DNA from: JACJWR01 sp963842975
GTDB taxonomy: Bacteria > Actinomycetota > Actinomycetes > S36-B12 > UBA10799
Assembly: GCA_963842975.1 (NCBI GenBank)
Contig: CAWJIH010000009.1
Span: 682,001 to 746,000, forward strand
Length of the DNA stretch: 64,000 nucleotides
Direction: 5' to 3'
Shown here: piece after piece, positions 57,075 to 64,000 of the stretch
Layout of the letters: each line of letters begins with the position of its first letter
Position numbering within the stretch: the first letter of the stretch is position 1
Notes under the pieces: generated by a model
What the model saw: only the letters and a program-made list of their open reading frames with translations
Database searches by the model: none
Told to the model about the DNA's origin: nothing
Made by a program: the position numbers and the translations under genes

Positions 57075-58844
57075 TCAGTCGGTTGACCCCGGTCCAACTG
57101 CGGACAAGGGAGTTGGCCTGCCGAACAAATAGCCCTGTCCCAAGGTCCAGCCCTGGCCGAGCAGAGCATCTGCCTGGTCTCGGGTTTCTATGCCCTCGGC
57201 TATGCCCACCAGATGCAGTCCGGTCATCAAGGCGGCGACACCGTCGGCGAGCGCATGAGCGAAGCCGTCCTCCGGTTCGGTGGTGAGGTCCTGGACGAAT
57301 CGGCGATCGAGTTTGAGTCCGGTCACTGGGAGGTCGCGCAAAAGGGCGATCGAGGAGAACCCGGTGCCGAAGTCGTCGAGGTGGATTCCGGCGCCCAGTG
57401 CGCGCAGTTGGTGAAGGTTTGCGCTGACGGTGTCCAACACATTGAGCACTGCAGTCTCGGTCACCTCTACGATGATGCGCTCAGGTGGGACCTCAAACTC
57501 CGCCAGCACCGATTGGAAGTCTTCGAACCAGTTGGGCGAGACCAACTCCACAGCCGAGGCGTTTACGCTCACCGAGCCGCTCAGGTGCCCGGCGGCGATA
57601 TCCGCGCAGACCGTGGTGAGAACTTTCCGGCCGATGCCGGTGATGAGGCCACTCTCCTCTGCCACCGGGAGGAAGGCGAAGGGCCCGAGCAGTCCCTGGG
57701 TCGGATGCTGCCACCGGACGAGAGCTTCGTGGCCGATCACCCGGCCATCGGCGAGTTCGACGATGGGTTGGTAGTAGACGACGAATTCGTCGCGAGCCAG
57801 CGCTAGGCGCAGTTCCGCCTCAACTGTGAGGCGATTGACCGACTCGGAGAACATCTCGTCGTCGAAACGTCGCCAGGAGCCCCGGTGGGTGGTCTTGGCG
57901 CGTGCCAGTGCAGTGTCGGTGTCTCGCAGGAGCGATGAGGTATCAGAGTCGAGGTCGGAGAGGGCCACACCGATCGTGACAGAGGGCACCAGCGTGTGGC
58001 CAGCCACGGCGGTCTCAGGTGACACTGCGTCCTGCAGTGCCGCAGCGACATCGGCAACCGCATCATCGTTCAGTTCGGGCACGATCACGATGAACTCGTC
58101 ACTGCTGGCTCGTCCGCACGAGGCGCCGGCCGGCAGATTGTCTGCGACGCGCGTCCCGACCGTACGCAGCAACTCGTCCCCGGTGGTGTGGCCAAGTGAA
58201 TCGTTGACGAGTTTGAGGTTGTCGATTCCGAGGAAGAACACTGCTACGGATGAGTTCTTGGCCTTTGCCAGGCGCAGTTCGCGCTCAAGACACCCACGGG
58301 CCCAGGCAAGGTTGTGCAAGCCAGTGAGGGGGTCGTGGTAGGCGAGGTACTCGAGTCTGTCCCGCTCGCGAACACGCTCCGTGACGTCACGAAAAGTGAG
58401 TACCAGACGGTCAAGGGCTCGCCTGCCATGCAGGTCGTAGCGCCGCAATTCTCCCCCGAAAACCTCATCTTCGTACGGCACCTCAAGCGCCCGGAACGGC
58501 TCGGTGCCATCGAAGGCTTGGGAGTACGCCGCCAGGAGTCCAGCTTCTTCTTGCCCGGGGACTGTGGTCAGTAGGCGAGTGCCGAGGTATTCGTCTCGGG
58601 GCTGGCCAACGAAACGGAAGAAGGCGTCATTTCCGTCCACAATGGTGAAATCAATGATTTTCCCCGAATCATCACGCACGGGTTCCATCATCACCATCGG
58701 GTCGAGCATTGTGTCCATGGCCGCGCGTAGCAAGACCGGATGGACGGCGGCATCCGGCGAGCGACCGGACGGCGACTCCGTGGCATCGAGGCCTGCGGTG
58801 TGGTCGATGTCGGGAGTCACTTCCTTAGCATGCCAGAGTCCCAC
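57075..58844 (-). CDS. PAS-GGDEF(degenerate)-EAL cyclic-di-GMP phosphodiesterase
   Basis: A 589-residue cytoplasmic signalling protein. A PAS-like sensor (about residues 40-165, with DGNDAFFRFVGQPRDEYLG) comes first. A GGDEF domain (about 170-330, HDPLTGLHNLAWARG) follows, whose active site reads SSDEF (247-251) and so should not make c-di-GMP. An EAL domain (about 340-580) has EAL (373-375), SVNASAVEL, EVTETAV, DDFGTGFSS, KLDRRFV and AEGIET, the residues needed for phosphodiesterase activity. No transmembrane helix is apparent. GTG 58844 is used; GTG 58820 is an alternative. Confidence 0.88.
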   Translation of the reverse strand: MGLWHAKEVTPDIDHTAGLDATESPSGRSPDAAVHPVLLRAAMDTMLDPMVMMEPVRDDSGKIIDFTIVDGNDAFFRFVGQPRDEYLGTRLLTTVPGQEEAGLLAAYSQAFDGTEPFRALEVPYEDEVFGGELRRYDLHGRRALDRLVLTFRDVTERVRERDRLEYLAYHDPLTGLHNLAWARGCLERELRLAKAKNSSVAVFFLGIDNLKLVNDSLGHTTGDELLRTVGTRVADNLPAGASCGRASSDEFIVIVPELNDDAVADVAAALQDAVSPETAVAGHTLVPSVTIGVALSDLDSDTSSLLRDTDTALARAKTTHRGSWRRFDDEMFSESVNRLTVEAELRLALARDEFVVYYQPIVELADGRVIGHEALVRWQHPTQGLLGPFAFLPVAEESGLITGIGRKVLTTVCADIAAGHLSGSVSVNASAVELVSPNWFEDFQSVLAEFEVPPERIIVEVTETAVLNVLDTVSANLHQLRALGAGIHLDDFGTGFSSIALLRDLPVTGLKLDRRFVQDLTTEPEDGFAHALADGVAALMTGLHLVGIAEGIETRDQADALLGQGWTLGQGYLFGRPTPLSAVGPGSTD

Positions 58845-58909
58845 CTGGCTTTCGTAGCCCCGAGGTGCATGATTAGCGTCACGTCACCTGACCGGAGATC
58901 ACCAGCCGC

Positions 58910-59623
58910 TCACCGCGCCGCCACCAACTCGCTGATGTGTTCGGCGGCTGCCATTACGGCAGCTGCCAGCGGCGCCTTCACGGTGCGGCCAATTCGATTT
59001 ACCGGGCCGGAGACAGAAACCGCCGCCATCACCGCAGCGTCCTCACCCCACACCGGCGCTGAAACGCTCGCCAGCCCTGACTCGCGTTCACCTACGGTGT
59101 GTGCCCAGCCGCGTTTGCGGACCACGGCCAAGTCCTGCGGGCTGTAGCGCGCTACTCGGCAGGTATCCAAGATCTCCTCCGGCTCCGACCAGGCCACCAT
59201 CACCTGAGCGGCAGAGCCCGCGGACATTGGCAACACGGTGCCGGCTGGCACCGAATCACGTAATCCGGATACCGGCTCCACCGACGCAACGCACAGTCGC
59301 TCCGAACCGCGGCGCCGGTACAACTGGGCGCTGGCTGCGGTCGCGTCCCGGAGCCGGGCAAGGATCGGCGTCGATACCTGAACCAGCCAGTCATCCCCGC
59401 CACTCGCTGCCAGTTCGGTGATTCGTGGGCCCAGACAGAAGCGTCCGTCGTCGGAACGGCTCAGATACCGACGTTGTTCGAGGGCGGTGGCTAGCCGGTG
59501 GGCGGTGGGCCTGGGGATGCCGGTGGTCGAGCTGAGTTCGGCCAACGAGCATGGCTGCGCCTCAAGGGACGTGAGGATGAGGTCGATCTTGTCGAAGACT
59601 CCGACTCCTGTAGTCTGTTCCAC
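58910..59623 (-). CDS. ndgR: IclR-family regulator NdgR/AreB-like, divergent from leuCD
   Basis: A 237-residue IclR-family regulator. The N-terminal winged helix-turn-helix (ALTSLEAQPCSL-like start, then AELSSTTGIPRPTAHRLATALEQRRYLSR) is followed by the ligand-binding IclR domain (APVWGEDAAVMAAVSVSGPVNRI). GTG 59623 was chosen because it yields the GVGVFDKIDLILTSLE beginning usual for NdgR; the longer frame to 59659 runs into promoter sequence. In Streptomyces the orthologue sits divergent to leuCD and controls leucine genes and its own expression, as the arrangement here suggests. Confidence 0.85.
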   Translation of the reverse strand: MEQTTGVGVFDKIDLILTSLEAQPCSLAELSSTTGIPRPTAHRLATALEQRRYLSRSDDGRFCLGPRITELAASGGDDWLVQVSTPILARLRDATAASAQLYRRRGSERLCVASVEPVSGLRDSVPAGTVLPMSAGSAAQVMVAWSEPEEILDTCRVARYSPQDLAVVRKRGWAHTVGERESGLASVSAPVWGEDAAVMAAVSVSGPVNRIGRTVKAPLAAAVMAAAEHISELVAAR

Positions 59624-59748
59624 AAGGTGATACTGCCGTCTCACATAGTGGAACGTCAAGCGAGCGGGTTACGACTGGCATAGCAACGTATTCCGCTCTG
59701 GTGAATCGGTGGATCGCGGTGAAGAGTGGTGTCGGAAGGAGCGTGAAC
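59624..59748. promoter_or_regulatory. ndgR-leuC divergent control region
   Basis: The 125-bp space holds both promoters. On the ndgR side are TTGACG and a TATCAC directly before the GTG. The leuC side has AAGGAG at 59736-59741. A short interrupted palindrome around TTCCACTATGTGAGA near 59648 is a candidate NdgR site (inference). Confidence 0.4.
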
Positions 59749-61179
59749 ATGGGATTGACGTTGGCTGAGAAGGTGTGGCGCGACCACGTGGTGCGATCCG
59801 AGGAGGGGATGCCTGACCTGCTCTACATCGACCTTCACTTGGTGCACGAAGTGACGAGTCCCCAGGCCTTCGAGGGTCTGCGGATCACTGGACGAACCGT
59901 GCGCCGCCCAGACCTCACTTTGGCGACCGAAGACCACAACGTCCCAACCTTGGACGTCGACAAGCCCATCGCCGACCCGATCTCACGCACGCAGGTGGAG
60001 ACGCTGCGAGCCAACTGCGCCGAATTCGGAGTGCCGATCTACCCGCTGGGTCACGCCGAACAGGGCATCGTGCACGTAGTCGGGCCGCAACTCGGACTCA
60101 CCCAGCCAGGTATGACGATCGTCTGCGGCGACTCACACACGTCCACTCACGGGGCGTTCGGGGCGTTGGCTTTCGGAATTGGCACCTCCGAAGTGGAGCA
60201 CGTGCTAGCCACTCAGACACTTCCGCTCAAGCCGTTCAAGACCATGGCCATCAATGTTGACGGTGTGCTGCCCGAGGGCGTCACAGCCAAAGACATCATC
60301 TTGGCGATTATTGCCAAGATCGGCACCGGAGGTGGCCAGGGCTACGTCTTGGAGTATCGCGGTGAGGCCATCCGCAACCTCTCGATGGAGGGCCGGATGA
60401 CCATCTGCAACATGAGCATCGAAGCCGGTGCGCGGGCCGGGATGATCGCCCCGGACGAGACCACCTTTGCCTATCTAGAAGGCCGGTCGCACGCCCCCGT
60501 CGGTGCCGAGTGGGATGCCGCAATCGAGTATTGGCGTTCGTTGCCGAGCGACGACGACGCGCGATTCGACGCCGAGGTCACGTTGAACGCCGCGGAATTG
60601 ACGCCGTTCGTCACCTGGGGCACCAACCCCGGCCAGGGGCTGCCGTTGGCAGCGTCGGTCCCGGTACCGGCCGAAATCGCCGATCCGACCGAACGTGCGG
60701 CTGCGGAGAAGTCGTTGGCCTACATGGGACTCACCCCGGGGATGCCGCTGCGCGAGATCGCGGTGGACACGGTGTTTCTCGGGTCGTGCACCAACGGTCG
60801 GATGGAGGATCTGCGGGCTGCGGCCGAGGTTCTGCGGGGACGCAGGGTTGCCGACGACGTCCGCATGATCGTTGTGCCGGGATCCGCCCGGGTGCGGTTG
60901 GCGGCACAGGCCGAGGGCCTCGACCAGGTGTTCCTGGCTGCGGGGGCCGAGTGGCGCGGGGCAGGTTGCAGCATGTGTCTGGCAATGAATCCGGACAAAC
61001 TGGCGCCGCAGGAGCGCAGTGCCTCGACCTCTAATCGCAACTTCGAGGGGCGGCAGGGCCCAGGTGGTCGCACCCACCTGGTGTCGCCGCAGGTCGCTGC
61101 CGCAACTGCGGTGCGAGGCACGCTTTCGTCACCGTCCGACCTTGGTCCGGTGGCGCCATCCCTGGCCGAGTCAGCCTAA
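59749..61179 (+). CDS. leuC: 3-isopropylmalate dehydratase large subunit
   Basis: A 476-residue aconitase-family protein holding a [4Fe-4S] cluster. Motifs: LAEKVWRDHVV, IDLHLVHEVTSPQAFEGL, CGDSHTSTHGAFGALAFGIGTSEVEHVLATQTL, and the cluster cysteines in FLGSCTNGRMEDLRAA and GAGCSMCLAMNPDKL, followed by STSNRNFEGRQGPGGRTHLVSP. It isomerises isopropylmalate, and citramalate in the CimA route. ATG 59749 with GGAAGGAG upstream. leuD follows after 25 bp. Confidence 0.97.
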   Translation: MGLTLAEKVWRDHVVRSEEGMPDLLYIDLHLVHEVTSPQAFEGLRITGRTVRRPDLTLATEDHNVPTLDVDKPIADPISRTQVETLRANCAEFGVPIYPLGHAEQGIVHVVGPQLGLTQPGMTIVCGDSHTSTHGAFGALAFGIGTSEVEHVLATQTLPLKPFKTMAINVDGVLPEGVTAKDIILAIIAKIGTGGGQGYVLEYRGEAIRNLSMEGRMTICNMSIEAGARAGMIAPDETTFAYLEGRSHAPVGAEWDAAIEYWRSLPSDDDARFDAEVTLNAAELTPFVTWGTNPGQGLPLAASVPVPAEIADPTERAAAEKSLAYMGLTPGMPLREIAVDTVFLGSCTNGRMEDLRAAAEVLRGRRVADDVRMIVVPGSARVRLAAQAEGLDQVFLAAGAEWRGAGCSMCLAMNPDKLAPQERSASTSNRNFEGRQGPGGRTHLVSPQVAAATAVRGTLSSPSDLGPVAPSLAESA

Positions 61180-61204
61180 GTTCTCGAGAAGGAAACCACC
61201 TGAA

Positions 61205-61792
61205 ATGGAACCGTTCGTCAGTCACACAGGTGTCGCGGCGCCGATGCGAGCCAGCAACGTCGATACCGATCAGATCATCCCGGCGGAATTCCTCAAGCGG
61301 ATCACCCGCACCGGGTTTGAGGACGCACTCTTTCACGCCTGGCGCCAGGACCCCGACTTTGTGTTGAACCACCCGGACCACTCCCGCGCGTCCGTGCTGG
61401 TGGCTGGCCCGGACTTCGGCACCGGATCTTCCCGCGAGCATGCAGTCTGGGCGCTGCAGTCGTATGGCTTCGCTGCAGTGTTATCCAGCCGATTCGCAGA
61501 CATTTTCCGCAGCAACTGCGGCAAGGCGGGTGTGGTCGCCGCGGTGGTGGATCAGGATGTCATCGAAGCGATTTGGGAGCAGTTGGAGTCTCGCCCCGGC
61601 ACCGAAGTCACCGTCGACCTCACCGATTGTGAGGTGCGCTGTGGCGACGTGGTGGCGCCGTTCGAGATCGATGAGCATGTCCGTTGGCGGCTACTGAACG
61701 GCTACGACGACATCTCCCTGTCGTTGCAGCACGCCGACGAGATCTCTGAGTACGAGTCGCAGCGCAAATCCTGGCTTCCGCAGACGACCTAA
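61205..61792 (+). CDS. leuD: 3-isopropylmalate dehydratase small subunit
   Basis: A 195-residue partner of LeuC forming the swivelling domain. Motifs: HTGVAAPMRASNVDTDQIIPAEFLK, ASVLVAGPDFGTGSSREHAVWAL with the YGF-AA loop, FADIFRSNCGKAGVVAA. ATG 61205 gives the standard N-terminus. The last step before the LeuB reaction. Confidence 0.97.
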   Translation: MEPFVSHTGVAAPMRASNVDTDQIIPAEFLKRITRTGFEDALFHAWRQDPDFVLNHPDHSRASVLVAGPDFGTGSSREHAVWALQSYGFAAVLSSRFADIFRSNCGKAGVVAAVVDQDVIEAIWEQLESRPGTEVTVDLTDCEVRCGDVVAPFEIDEHVRWRLLNGYDDISLSLQHADEISEYESQRKSWLPQTT

Positions 61793-61798
61793 GGCACC

Positions 61799-62266
61799 GT
61801 GATGCCGGATGCAGCGTTGCCTCCCCAGTCCGACGCCGACGTCGAGTCGGTAGCCGACGCTGATCCCGACCTGCACGCGGACGCCCAACCGGACGCTGGA
61901 GCCGGGGACGGCGCCGGCGATCACCATTGGCTGCCGCACCCAGAGATCGATCTCATGAAACTGGCTGCCTCACTGCGCAACGCGATAGTGGTCGCCCCGG
62001 ACGAGGAGACACGCGAAAGGCTCGAGTCTGCTTGGGTATCCCTCACCAACGCGATCAAGCAACCCAAGTCCGATGCCGCTCGACTTCGACGCCGACTTCG
62101 GCGATTGCGGGGGGAGTTGGACCAGTTGTTGCGGCGCAGCGATTCGGTCGCAGACACAGATGCTGAGTTGGCAGCTTGCGGTGGGCACTCCGACGCTGAA
62201 GATTTCGACCAAATGCACGGCAATGGGATGGCCGACGGGCAGGCAACACGCCGCGAGGATCAATAG
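61799..62266 (+). CDS. Hypothetical protein with acidic N-terminus and basic coiled coil
   Basis: A protein of 154-155 residues that I do not recognise. The first 45 residues are rich in Asp and Ala (DADVESVADADPDLHADAQPD). The centre, LMKLAASLRNAIVVAPDEETRERLESAWVSLTNAIKQ, is helical, followed by a very basic segment AARLRRRLRRLRGELDQLLRR that looks like a coiled coil or nucleic-acid contact. It begins 6 bp after leuD, starting at GTG 61799 or ATG 61802, so it is probably on the leuCD transcript. The gene before hup in actinobacteria is often a similar short protein, but I cannot name it. Confidence 0.6.
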   Translation: MMPDAALPPQSDADVESVADADPDLHADAQPDAGAGDGAGDHHWLPHPEIDLMKLAASLRNAIVVAPDEETRERLESAWVSLTNAIKQPKSDAARLRRRLRRLRGELDQLLRRSDSVADTDAELAACGGHSDAEDFDQMHGNGMADGQATRREDQ

Positions 62267-62331
62267 GTTTAGGCAACCATATGGCGCGAGGATCGCCACG
62301 GGTCGTCGAACAACCAGAGCTAGGAGTGGTG

Positions 62332-62910
62332 ATGAACAAGTCACAATTGGTGGAGCAAGTCGCAGAGCGGCTGGAAATGAGCCGCAAGGACGCCGCCGAA
62401 GTGGTCGAAGCCGTGATCCAGGCGATCACCGAAAGTGTGGCCAAGGGGGAACGGGTGGCCATCTCGGGATTCGGCATATTTGAACAGGTGTTCCGGGCGG
62501 CCCGCACCGGACGCAACCCGCGTACTGGCGAGACCGTCAAGATCGGTGCGGTGACGATGCCGAAGTTCCGTCCGGGAACCGAGTTCAAGAACATCGTCGC
62601 CGGGGCTCGTGACCTGACCAACCGAGTGACCGGTGGATCAGACGATGACGCCGCGCCCGCCGAGGAAAAGGCGGCGACTGCTGCCCCAGCGAAGAAGACC
62701 GCACCAGCAAAGACAGCCACGGCCGCGAAGACAGCCACGGCCGCGAAGAAGGCCCCGGCGGCGAAGAAGACCACCGCCAAAAAGGCCCCAGCGAAGAAGA
62801 CCACTGCAAAGAAGGCCCCGGCGGCGAAGAAGACCACCGCCAAAAAGGCCCCAGCGAAGAAGACCACGGCAAAGAAGACAGCCGCAAAGCCAGCTAACTC
62901 AGACGGCTGA
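62332..62910 (+). CDS. hup: HU family DNA-binding protein with lysine/alanine-rich tail
   Basis: A 192-residue nucleoid protein. Residues 1-90 are a normal HU: MNKSQLVEQVAERLEMSRKDAAEVV, VAISGFGIFEQVFRAARTGRNPRTGETVKI and FRPGTEFKNIV. Residues about 115-190 are PAKK, TAKK and APAKK repeats resembling histone H1, as in mycobacterial HupB and streptomycete HupS. ATG 62332 with TAGGAG upstream; the frame to 62281 was rejected because HU starts here. Convergent overlap of 17 bp with cofC. Confidence 0.96.
   Translation: MNKSQLVEQVAERLEMSRKDAAEVVEAVIQAITESVAKGERVAISGFGIFEQVFRAARTGRNPRTGETVKIGAVTMPKFRPGTEFKNIVAGARDLTNRVTGGSDDDAAPAEEKAATAAPAKKTAPAKTATAAKTATAAKKAPAAKKTTAKKAPAKKTTAKKAPAAKKTTAKKAPAKKTTAKKTAAKPANSDG
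62751..62876 (+). repeat. Two 63-bp tandem copies within the hup tail
   Basis: 62751-62813 and 62814-62876 differ at about one base and encode KAPAAKKTTAKKAPAKKTTAK twice. Such exact DNA repeats expand and contract easily, so tail length may vary between strains. Confidence 0.85.
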
Positions 62911-63508
62911 GGACAGCGGCCGTGTGCACACCGACACCGTAGGCCACGGCCATGGTGATGTCGGCTGGATCGTCGATGTCGAAGCGCAGCCGGATCGAGA
63001 CCTCCAGCGGTTGGGCTCCGGAGGCCCGGTGGCGAGTTGCAGAGTCTGACCCGAACGACGGAGCCAGTCCAGGTCCAGTGGTGGTCAACAAGGTGGTGCC
63101 GCGGCCGCGGTGGTCAACGACGAAGGATCGCGCCATGGCGCGGGCCATTGTCAAAACCTCGTCGAAATCGGCCGGGCGGACGCAGGCGACATCGGCAACA
63201 ACCACGGCGATGCGTTCGTAACCCGCTTTGCGGGCGCTGCTCTCGGCGGCGGCGATCGCGGTGTTGAGTTCGGCGGGCCCAGCGAATACCTCAACCGCCG
63301 GGCCGCGGTCAGCCTCCGACAACAACGAGCCGTCGCCGACCACGACGACCCTCCCGACCGAGCGGGCTGCTGATGCCGCAGCCACGACGTCTTGCGCGAA
63401 AGCCCGCGCGAGGGCCGCACGGGCTTCGCCGAGTTGCTGCAGGCGCGACTTGGCCACGTCAACGCCATTGACCGGGATGATGATGCACCAGTCGGAACGC
63501 GGGATCAT
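62894..63508 (-). CDS. cofC: 2-phospho-L-lactate/phosphoenolpyruvate guanylyltransferase (CofC/FbiD)
   Basis: A 204-residue nucleotidyltransferase for coenzyme F420 synthesis, activating phospholactate or PEP with GTP. Motifs: IIPVNGVDVAKSRL at the start, RVVVVGDGSLL, GPAELNTAIAAAE, VVVADVACVRPADFDEVL, DHRGRGTTLLTT and FGSDSATRHRASGA. ATG 63508 gives the family N-terminus; the frame extends to 63613 without homology. It lies tail to tail with hup. No other F420 genes are in the window. Confidence 0.88.
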   Translation of the reverse strand: MIPRSDWCIIIPVNGVDVAKSRLQQLGEARAALARAFAQDVVAAASAARSVGRVVVVGDGSLLSEADRGPAVEVFAGPAELNTAIAAAESSARKAGYERIAVVVADVACVRPADFDEVLTMARAMARSFVVDHRGRGTTLLTTTGPGLAPSFGSDSATRHRASGAQPLEVSIRLRFDIDDPADITMAVAYGVGVHTAAVLSRLS

Positions 63509-63632
63509 GGCGTTGAGTGTGTCAGCACCGAGCAGCGCTCGCCAGCAGGACACCCCACCAGTCGCAGCGGCAGGATTGGGCGGGCATTCCAACCGTGGGT
63601 GTCGTGCGTGCATAACAGGAGGTCACACCGGA

Positions 63633-64000
63633 GTGGAGCGTCACGGTAGGAGGGAGCTATCGCCCACATTATGGTTCGCTGTGGCCACGCTGTGGCCAAC
63701 TCTGCAGTTGTGGACGAAACGCGATTGGCGTGGCACCGAACACTTGCAGCGCACCTACCCCCCAACAGACGGCATCGTGGTCGCGGCGAATCACCTTTCT
63801 TGGTTCGATCCCCTCCCGATGTGCCAACTGCTGTGGGACAACGGTCGGCCACCTCGCATCATGGTCAAGGACACGCTGTTTCGCACACCGTTCTTGGGTG
63901 CGGTGCTCTCCGGCGCAGGTCAGATCCCAGTCGCCAGGGAGTCCGGTGACGCTGCCGCTGCGGTGCAGGCAGCAGTTTCAGCAGTGGCCGATGGGGAAGC
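63633..64000 (+). CDS. 1-acyl-sn-glycerol-3-phosphate acyltransferase (PlsC), 5' part
   Basis: The gene runs off the right edge; 122 codons are visible from GTG 63633, which follows an AGGAGG. A hydrophobic N-terminal stretch (LSPTLWFAVATLWPTLQLW) leads to the acyltransferase motif I, VAANHLSWFDPLPM (NHxxxxD), then RIMVKDTLFRTPFLGAVLSGAGQIPVARES, which contains motif II and III residues. It should acylate lysophosphatidic acid in membrane lipid synthesis. The hup-cofC-plsC order is widespread in actinobacteria. Confidence 0.88.
   Translation, partial: MERHGRRELSPTLWFAVATLWPTLQLWTKRDWRGTEHLQRTYPPTDGIVVAANHLSWFDPLPMCQLLWDNGRPPRIMVKDTLFRTPFLGAVLSGAGQIPVARESGDAAAAVQAAVSAVADGE

Overview
The window is a contiguous piece of a high-GC actinobacterial chromosome. 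Supporting evidence: GTG and TTG starts are frequent; the dcw cluster runs on through pgeF-yggS-sepF-yggT-divIVA; MurE carries a DNPR motif, which points to meso-diaminopimelate peptidoglycan; HU has a lysine/alanine-rich tail; a CofC (coenzyme F420) gene is present; and an IclR regulator lies divergent from leuCD. I cannot place it to genus. There is no rRNA, prophage, insertion sequence or CRISPR array. The only mobile-type module seen is a VapBC toxin-antitoxin pair.

Layout. 1-5.9 kb: an acyclic-carotenoid set (CrtI-like desaturase cut by the window edge, CruG-like glycosyltransferase, CruF-like hydratase, CrtA-like oxygenase), a VanX-type dipeptidase, an alpha/beta hydrolase, a decayed ABC-ATPase-like protein and a YbaK protein with an internal deletion. 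5.98-12.1 kb: a damage-response operon behind a LexA-like box (DUF6504, HEPN protein, dnaE2, dinB). 12.2-31.6 kb: DUF3040 gene, then mraZ-rsmH-ftsL-ftsI-murE-murF-mraY-murD-ftsW-murG-murC-ftsQ-ftsZ-pgeF-yggS-sepF-yggT-divIVA, all on the plus strand and mostly joined by 4-bp overlaps. 31.7-36.9 kb: ileS (minus), then a DksA/TraR-type protein, lspA and an RluA-family pseudouridine synthase. 36.9-37.6 kb: vapBC with two operator palindromes. 38.6-62 kb: branched-chain amino acid genes (ilvD; ilvB-ilvN-ilvC; leuA; leuB-ilvE-cimA-gltX; ndgR and leuC-leuD), interspersed with a permuted photolyase-like gene, serA, tRNA-Glu, tRNA-Gln and an EAL protein. 61.8-64 kb: a small hypothetical, hup, cofC and a plsC-type acyltransferase cut by the right edge.

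How it works together. The dcw operon builds and polymerises the cell wall precursor and assembles the divisome, probably controlled by MraZ binding to three 10-bp-spaced boxes. The ilv/leu genes cover valine, leucine and isoleucine synthesis, with cimA allowing isoleucine from pyruvate by way of LeuCD and LeuB. Two short leader peptides were found by reading the sequence: one rich in Ile/Val codons before ilvB, followed by a strong intrinsic terminator, and one rich in Leu codons before leuA, followed by a hairpin that covers the leuA ribosome binding site. Several of these genes show a TANNNT box 6-7 bases before the start codon, as expected for leaderless mRNAs.

Quality note. Single-base frameshifts interrupt DUF6504, yggS, vapC and serA (five in about 430 bp of serA). 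The encoded proteins are otherwise well conserved, so sequence or assembly error is the likelier explanation, at least for serA.
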